64,000 bases of DNA from Sphingopyxis sp. GW247-27LB (GTDB lineage: Bacteria; Pseudomonadota; Alphaproteobacteria; Sphingomonadales; Sphingomonadaceae). Each line of letters opens with the position of its first letter. Position 1 is the first letter of the stretch. Location: contig NZ_NIWD01000002.1 in assembly GCF_002277025.1 (NCBI RefSeq), positions 593,454 through 657,453 of the forward strand, read 5' to 3'. The notes beneath the pieces are model-generated. The model made no database searches. It was not told the DNA's origin and worked only from the letters and a program-made list of their open reading frames with translations. This document shows, one piece after another, positions 59,880-64,000 of this stretch. The position numbers and the translations under genes are program-made.

Positions 59880-61829
59880 TCAATCGACCAGCCGCAGCGG
59901 CGACACCGACGCCGCGAACCGGTTCATGAAATTGGGAGCGGGCTCCTGCTGGACCGCCGCGGCGGCGCCATTGCGATGCGCGGCGCGCACCGGGCGGATG
60001 ATCTTGGGCTCGGGCCGGTCGGGCTCGATCGCGCCGGGCTGCAGCGCGGCGATCTCGGCCGCGTCGCGCAGCTCCTGTTGCTTCTCCAGCTCGCGGGCCA
60101 GCTTGACGATATCGCGATCGGCCTTCGCCCGCGCGCGCGCCGCCCCGATATTGTCGAAGCCGGTGTCCGCGACGAGCGCGGCGGTCACGAGGAACTCGCC
60201 CGACTGGCTATAGACGTGGATCTCGCTGTGCAGATTGTCGGGGTCGAAGCGGATGGTCACCGGCTTGCCCGCGATCTGGCTGAGCTCCGGCGCCCAATAG
60301 CGGTTGCCGACCAGCGCGATCTCGCCGCTCTGGCGGTGGGTGCGGACCTGTTCGCCGGCGAGCAGCGCCAGCCGGAGCTGCTCCTGCGACGCCTTCCTGA
60401 TCTCCGACACCGCATAGCTCGCGGCGAAGACTTCGTCATAGCTGCGGCCGTTCGCGGTTTCGGTGCGGCGACCGCGCTTCGCGTTATGCTTGGTGATGAC
60501 GCGGTCGACCAGCGCGACGAAGACGTCCCAATCGAGCGCTTTTTCGTTGTAATTCTCGGGCTTCGCGTCGACGTGGTTGCCCGTCCACGCGCCTTCGGTG
60601 TCCGGTGCGCGCGCGACGACGTCGGCGAGGACGCGGAAGGCGCGCTCGATCGGCTTCGCCTGGCCGTGGAAGGGCTTGGCCCAGCGCGTCTTGACACCGA
60701 GCGCGGTGAGCAGCCCGGTCGGCTCGTCATCCTTGATCTTGAAGCGGAATCGCGTCGGTGCGCCGCCGGTGATCCATTTCGAGGCGAAGGCGCGGCCGTT
60801 GTCGAGCAGGCAATGGCCGGGAATGCCATAATCGCGGAACAGGTCGGCGAAGGCGAGGCGCGTCAGCACCGCGCTCTCGCTCTCCCCGATACGCCACGCC
60901 AGAATCTTGCGGCTGAAGACGTCCTGCAGCGCGACCATCACCGGGCGGATCGGCTTGTCGCCGGGCCGTGCGCCCTTGCGGCGAACGAAGACGTCGAACT
61001 TGTGCCCGTCGATATTGACCCATTCCATCGCGTGCATGTGCGCGACGGTGCGGCGCTGCTGGGGGATCGTCAGCTTCAGCGCGTCGGTGCCGTAGCGGCG
61101 CGCGACGATCAGCCGCCCGTCGATCTCGCGCTCCAGGCGGCGCTTCAGCGTCTTCTCAGACGGCAATGAGAGGCCGCGCTCGGCCGCGATATCTTCAGTC
61201 CGCGAATAGCAAGAGGCGAAGGTCGGCCGCGACGGGCGCAGATAATCCGATACCAGGATCGACCAGAGCTCCTCGTCGACCTCGACGGTGCGCCCGCCAC
61301 CCTTGCGGCGCGGCGCCAGATGCGGCAGCCGGTCGGACGGCGCGACGCCGTCGACAAGCGACAGCCAGCTCCACAGCGTCGATGCGCCGATCTTCTCGCC
61401 GATCGCCACGGCGGGCACCGCGTTCGACGGCAGGACCCCGGTATCGATCATCAGGTCGATCTGGCCGATGATGCGCGCGCGGCGCTCAGCCTCGGCCTTC
61501 ACCTTGTCGCTCTGCGCCTCATACCAGCTCCACAGCGCGCTCTGCCCGATCGGCGAGGAATCGGCCGCGGGCTGGCATTCGATCGCGATCCCGCGCCGGA
61601 CGAGCGCCGTCCGCGTCGCCGAGGGCAGCACCGACAGATGATATTCCAGCCCACCGCCGCGCGCCTGGCGCGGCCGCGCGAGCGGCATGCCCTCGCTGTC
61701 GGCCTGCAGCGCCCAGCATTCCTTCGCCGCGCGCTCGTTCACCTTGCGCTTCGTCGCGGGAAGTCCCGGCAATTTCAGATCGGCAAGCTCGGCCGCGGTG
61801 AACCAGAACTTCCCCCCGTGAAACTTCAT
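59880..61829 (-). CDS. Mu-type DDE transposase A
   Basis: The transposase binds the phage ends and carries out replicative transposition. The 649-residue protein begins with a winged-helix enhancer-binding domain (WFTAAELADLKLPGLPATKR). The catalytic triad is D274 (VNIDGHKFD), D343 (LLDNGRAF) and E395 (KPIERAFRVL), spaced as in MuA. A beta-barrel (IRFDPDNLHSEIHVYSQSG) and a basic C-terminal helix for MuB contact follow. ATG 61829 overlaps the upstream stop. Confidence 0.95.
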   Translation of the reverse strand: MKFHGGKFWFTAAELADLKLPGLPATKRKVNERAAKECWALQADSEGMPLARPRQARGGGLEYHLSVLPSATRTALVRRGIAIECQPAADSSPIGQSALWSWYEAQSDKVKAEAERRARIIGQIDLMIDTGVLPSNAVPAVAIGEKIGASTLWSWLSLVDGVAPSDRLPHLAPRRKGGGRTVEVDEELWSILVSDYLRPSRPTFASCYSRTEDIAAERGLSLPSEKTLKRRLEREIDGRLIVARRYGTDALKLTIPQQRRTVAHMHAMEWVNIDGHKFDVFVRRKGARPGDKPIRPVMVALQDVFSRKILAWRIGESESAVLTRLAFADLFRDYGIPGHCLLDNGRAFASKWITGGAPTRFRFKIKDDEPTGLLTALGVKTRWAKPFHGQAKPIERAFRVLADVVARAPDTEGAWTGNHVDAKPENYNEKALDWDVFVALVDRVITKHNAKRGRRTETANGRSYDEVFAASYAVSEIRKASQEQLRLALLAGEQVRTHRQSGEIALVGNRYWAPELSQIAGKPVTIRFDPDNLHSEIHVYSQSGEFLVTAALVADTGFDNIGAARARAKADRDIVKLARELEKQQELRDAAEIAALQPGAIEPDRPEPKIIRPVRAAHRNGAAAAVQQEPAPNFMNRFAASVSPLRLVD

Positions 61830-62308
61830 AGGTCCCCCGTCTTCCCGCGGCGAATAGGCACCGCCCGTTGTTCGATTTTCTTGCGGCGATCGCGCAGCGC
61901 GGCGATCTGCCTGTCGATGTGGCCCAGCTCGGCCGTCGCGACCTCGGGTCCGGCGAAGACCGCGACGCCCAGCGAGGGACGGACGATTCCGTCCAGCACG
62001 TCGATGCGATCGGTCGCGGCGAGCAGCCCGATCCAATGCGCGGCCGAGATATTGAAGCGGTCGCGGGACTCGCTCGCCCAGCCGTCGATCGTCATCTTGC
62101 TGACCTCTGCACCGAGCAAACGCGACAGCTCGCCCGCCATCACATGCCGCGACCGCCCGTCCTCTTGCAGAATCCGCGCCACCGAGGACGAGATCACGCG
62201 CGGCAGATGCGCGAGCGCGCCGTCGAAGCGATCGGGCATCGGCACGTTGAACGCGTCGAGGTTGAACGCCAGCTGGCGATCGTCAAAGGCGGGGCGACGC
62301 TTAGCCAT
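61826..62308 (-). CDS. Putative early DNA-binding regulator
   Basis: The 160-residue product has a central helical region (RHVMAGELSRLLGAEVSKMT, then NISAAHWIGLLAATDRIDVL) like CII-type phage regulators. The C-terminus is a charged coiled-coil (IDRQIAALRDRRKKIEQRAV). It precedes transposase A with an ATGA overlap, as several Mu-like phages of alphaproteobacteria do. The exact role is unknown. Confidence 0.6.
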   Translation of the reverse strand: MAKRRPAFDDRQLAFNLDAFNVPMPDRFDGALAHLPRVISSSVARILQEDGRSRHVMAGELSRLLGAEVSKMTIDGWASESRDRFNISAAHWIGLLAATDRIDVLDGIVRPSLGVAVFAGPEVATAELGHIDRQIAALRDRRKKIEQRAVPIRRGKTGDL

Positions 62309-62592
62309 CAGCGAGCGCCTCGAACGCGAAGGGAGGGCTGCCAGCGGCCGCACGCATCTTCTGCCAGCGCAATCGCCACGCCCCGGTCGGCGCGATCGCG
62401 CGGAACGGCCGAACAAATCCAGACGCGATAAGTGCAGTCCGTCGGCTCCCGATGCCGGCATGACCGGCAATGTTCGCCGATAGGGCCGGTTGCCGGAGGC
62501 TGGACGTGCCCCTTCAGCGGTTCGAACCGCAGGTCCGTCGGCGTCGTCAGCGGCGCGTCGAGCATGCGCTGGATGCGGGGATCGACCGGCAT
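62308..62592 (-). CDS. Small cysteine-rich phage protein
   Basis: The 94-residue product has four to five cysteines in the pattern C-x2-C (CRSC), C (DCTYRVWIC) and C (DACGRW), which suggests a zinc or iron-sulfur site. It follows the upstream gene directly (stop at 62593, start at 62592). Nothing else identifies it. Confidence 0.6.
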   Translation of the reverse strand: MPVDPRIQRMLDAPLTTPTDLRFEPLKGHVQPPATGPIGEHCRSCRHREPTDCTYRVWICSAVPRDRADRGVAIALAEDACGRWQPSLRVRGAR

Positions 62593-63615
62593 CTACTCGG
62601 CCCACCCCTTGGCGATCGCTATCTCGATGACCTCCTCGGCATATTGCCGATATCGCTTGCCCGCGACGAAATATTGCCGGACGGGCGCGTCGCGATCGAC
62701 GACGCTGACGAGGATCGCCTGGCTCTTCAGAAACGCGATGGCGCCGGCGATGCGCGCATGGCGCTGGTCGATCCAGCTGGTGAACTTCGGCGGTTCCGTC
62801 GGCGCGCTGGCCTGCTGTTGCGCGGGTTGGCCGGGGGCAGGATTCGAACCTGCGACCTCCTCCGACGTGCTTGGGGTGCGATCGGGTGCGACCCGATCGC
62901 AGTGTGCGCCCCCTTGCAACGGGTGCGCAACCGCCGCGCCACCCCGGCCATGTTTGTCTGTCTTTTTTGTTTCCCGCCGCGTCTTCGGTGCCGGGATCGG
63001 CTCCACCGGCGCCGTGCAATCGGGCCGCATGCAGGCCGGAACGTCGGCGGGATCGAGCGGTGCAAGCACCTTGACCAATTCGAACGCTCCATCGGCGCCG
63101 AAGCGCACGATCGCTTCGACCGCGACGTCGGGACGGTTCGCCATGTCGACGCCGATGATGGTCGGCTTCGATTGGTAGGGAAGCAAAGGCGCGCCCTCCG
63201 GCCCCATCGCCGAAATGGCATGGCGCAACGCAACGACGGCGTCGGGATCGTCCGGCAGTTTCAGGGGCGTCGGCTCCGCGAAGGTCATCGCCTTGGCGTC
63301 GCTCGGCGGATAGGGCTGCTCCAGCCCGACCATCGCAGCAGCCGAGGGCGACAGGCGATAGCCGCCCATCTCGAGCAGGCCCTTCCACTGCAGCGCCTGG
63401 ACATGTTCGGCGAGCGCGGCCTTCGACAGGCCGCTGCACATCCGCAGCTCGCCGGGGCTCGGCACATTCGGCGCCGCCTTCGCGATGCACTGCAGGATGC
63501 GCCAGCGCGTGTCCGAAATGCCCGACGGCGCCGACCGCGCGGCGTCGATCGACTGCATCGTCGCGAGCATCGCGGTGGCGATCGAGGGATCGGCGATCGG
63601 GCGGATGTTGCTCAT
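62593..63615 (-). CDS. Winged-helix early protein interrupted by a tRNA-like segment
   Basis: The 340-residue product has an N-terminal winged-helix domain (DTRWRILQCIAKAAPNVPSP, MCSGLSKAALAEHVQALQWK) and a second domain with IIGVDMANRPDVAVEAIVRF. Residues about 220-265 are the translation of a tRNA-like sequence (EEVAGSNPAPG is the usual mistranslation of a T-arm). The C-terminal part (FTSWIDQRHARIAGAIAFLK) is again protein-like. Whether both outer parts form one protein is uncertain. Confidence 0.65.
   Translation of the reverse strand: MSNIRPIADPSIATAMLATMQSIDAARSAPSGISDTRWRILQCIAKAAPNVPSPGELRMCSGLSKAALAEHVQALQWKGLLEMGGYRLSPSAAAMVGLEQPYPPSDAKAMTFAEPTPLKLPDDPDAVVALRHAISAMGPEGAPLLPYQSKPTIIGVDMANRPDVAVEAIVRFGADGAFELVKVLAPLDPADVPACMRPDCTAPVEPIPAPKTRRETKKTDKHGRGGAAVAHPLQGGAHCDRVAPDRTPSTSEEVAGSNPAPGQPAQQQASAPTEPPKFTSWIDQRHARIAGAIAFLKSQAILVSVVDRDAPVRQYFVAGKRYRQYAEEVIEIAIAKGWAE
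62828..62950 (-). tRNA. tRNA-like structure with very long variable arm
   Basis: On the minus strand an 8-bp acceptor (GGCCGGGG with CCCCGGCC), a D arm (GCGC/GCGC, loop GGCGGTT), an anticodon arm with loop GTTGCAA (anticodon TGC by position) and a T arm (GCAGG-TTCGAAT-CCTGC) can be drawn. The variable region is about 50 bases and holds an 11-bp perfect hairpin (62877-62901). CCA is not encoded in register. The anticodon stem has one A-G mismatch. It may be a class-II-like or degenerate tRNA; it is not a normal alanine tRNA. Confidence 0.4.
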
Positions 63616-63872
63616 GCCGATTCCCCGCAAATCTGGCGCCAGTGCGCCTTCACCAGCCCGTCGAGCTCCTGATGCCCCTCGCGGGTGCGCGGCCGCGTTT
63701 CGCTCCAGCCGCAGCGGCAGAGCGCCATATGGTCGCCCGTCACCGGGGCGTTGCGCCTGCTGATGAGATGCGCCCGCGCCGCCTTGTGGCGCGCGCAGGT
63801 CGGACTATGCGGGTTGGGCGTCGGAATGACCTCGGTCGATCCGCAGACATAGCAAGTGGGCTGCCACGTCAT
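63612..63872 (-). CDS. Small zinc-ribbon-like phage protein
   Basis: The 86-residue product begins with a CYVC pair, followed by CARH and CRCGW, giving a likely zinc-binding fold. It is coupled by ATGA overlaps on both sides. It is probably part of the early control region; the function is unknown. Confidence 0.6.
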   Translation of the reverse strand: MTWQPTCYVCGSTEVIPTPNPHSPTCARHKAARAHLISRRNAPVTGDHMALCRCGWSETRPRTREGHQELDGLVKAHWRQICGESA

Positions 63873-64000
63873 GCCGGTTCTCCGATCGATCCGGTGTCGA
63901 TGAACCGCTGCAGCAACGGCAGCAGCGCCGCCGCATGCTCGCGCGATAGGTGCATGCGATTTTCATGGACGCCCAGCCAGATCGCGTCGGCCGTCGCGAG
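63869..64000 (-). CDS. Phage early protein, start beyond the window
   Basis: The last 43 residues of a gene are visible (LATADAIWLGVHENRMHLSR...LLQRFIDTGSIGEPA). The frame is open to the window edge and ends by ATGA overlap with the next gene. The family cannot be recognised from this fragment. Confidence 0.55.
   Translation of the reverse strand, partial: LATADAIWLGVHENRMHLSREHAAALLPLLQRFIDTGSIGEPA

Larger units (their letters stand above)
27690..64000 (-). mobile_element. Mu-like transposable prophage, right-end part
   Basis: All genes lie on the minus strand in Mu order: transposase A and ATPase B, GemA, Mor, lysis, terminase, portal, MuF, protease, head, contractile tail, fibre, Gam and methylase. 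The sheath (gpL-like) and tube show a myovirus tail. The repressor, further early genes and the left terminus are beyond 64000. The right terminus is somewhere in 27671-27751; 27690 is only the best TG candidate. All structural genes look intact, so the phage could be active. Integration is in the gap beside the peptide transporter and breaks no recognisable gene. Confidence 0.93.

Overview
The window looks like a chromosomal segment of a high-GC alphaproteobacterium of the Sphingomonadales, most like Sphingopyxis or Sphingomonas. This rests on codon use, the plsY-dprA...topA and lepB-rnc-era gene orders, and a propionyl-CoA regulator of the ScfR/PccR type. No rRNA, CRISPR array or insertion sequence is visible. 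The window splits into a host half (1 to about 27.6 kb) and a Mu-like transposable prophage (about 27.7 kb to beyond the right edge).

Host half. 1-6915 carries plsY (5' end cut off), dprA, two secreted-protein genes (a von Willebrand A protein and an unknown) and topA. 7004-10929 carries a secreted alpha/beta hydrolase that converges on a leftward lepB-rnc-era operon with a small membrane protein at its end. 11132-14091 carries pgi and a glutathione reductase, closed by a good terminator. 14131-24823 is a propionyl-CoA assimilation locus: a leftward ScfR-type regulator, then rightward pccB, a small lipoprotein, mce, methylmalonyl-CoA mutase, metY, bioB and pccA. A cluster of TTTGCAAA boxes lies between regulator and pccB. 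Together these genes carboxylate propionyl-CoA (PccAB, biotin made with BioB), epimerise it (Mce) and isomerise it to succinyl-CoA (mutase). 24892-27515 carries a Sel1-repeat protein, a CsaA-like tRNA-binding protein and a POT-family peptide transporter.

Prophage. Every gene from 27752 to 64000 is on the minus strand and the order follows phage Mu read from right to left: small DNA-binding genes, transposase A, target-selection ATPase B, a DnaA-domain-IV-like protein, GemA, a Mor/C activator, a lysis block (GH108 endolysin, Rz, Rz1, a large fibre-like protein, a holin-like protein), DUF2730, small terminase, large terminase, portal, MuF, protease/scaffold, decoration protein, major head, gp35, gp36, gpG, gp37, contractile sheath, tube, tail chaperone with a frameshift extension, tape measure, N, P, V, gp46, gp47, gp48, tail fibre, fibre assembly, then Gam and a Dam-type methylase at the right end. 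The repressor region and left terminus lie past 64000. The phage right terminus falls between 27671 and 27751.

The least expected features are in the prophage: a phage copy of the Kua/CarF (TMEM189-type plasmanylethanolamine desaturase) family with all its histidine motifs; a duplicated 19-bp dyad placed exactly where Mu has its C-activated lysis and gene-I promoters; a tRNA-like fold with a very long variable arm inside an early gene; a stand-alone DnaA DNA-binding domain; and Gam moved from the early region to the far right end beside the methylase. Almost every phage gene junction is an overlapping stop/start, so translation is probably coupled across the operons.
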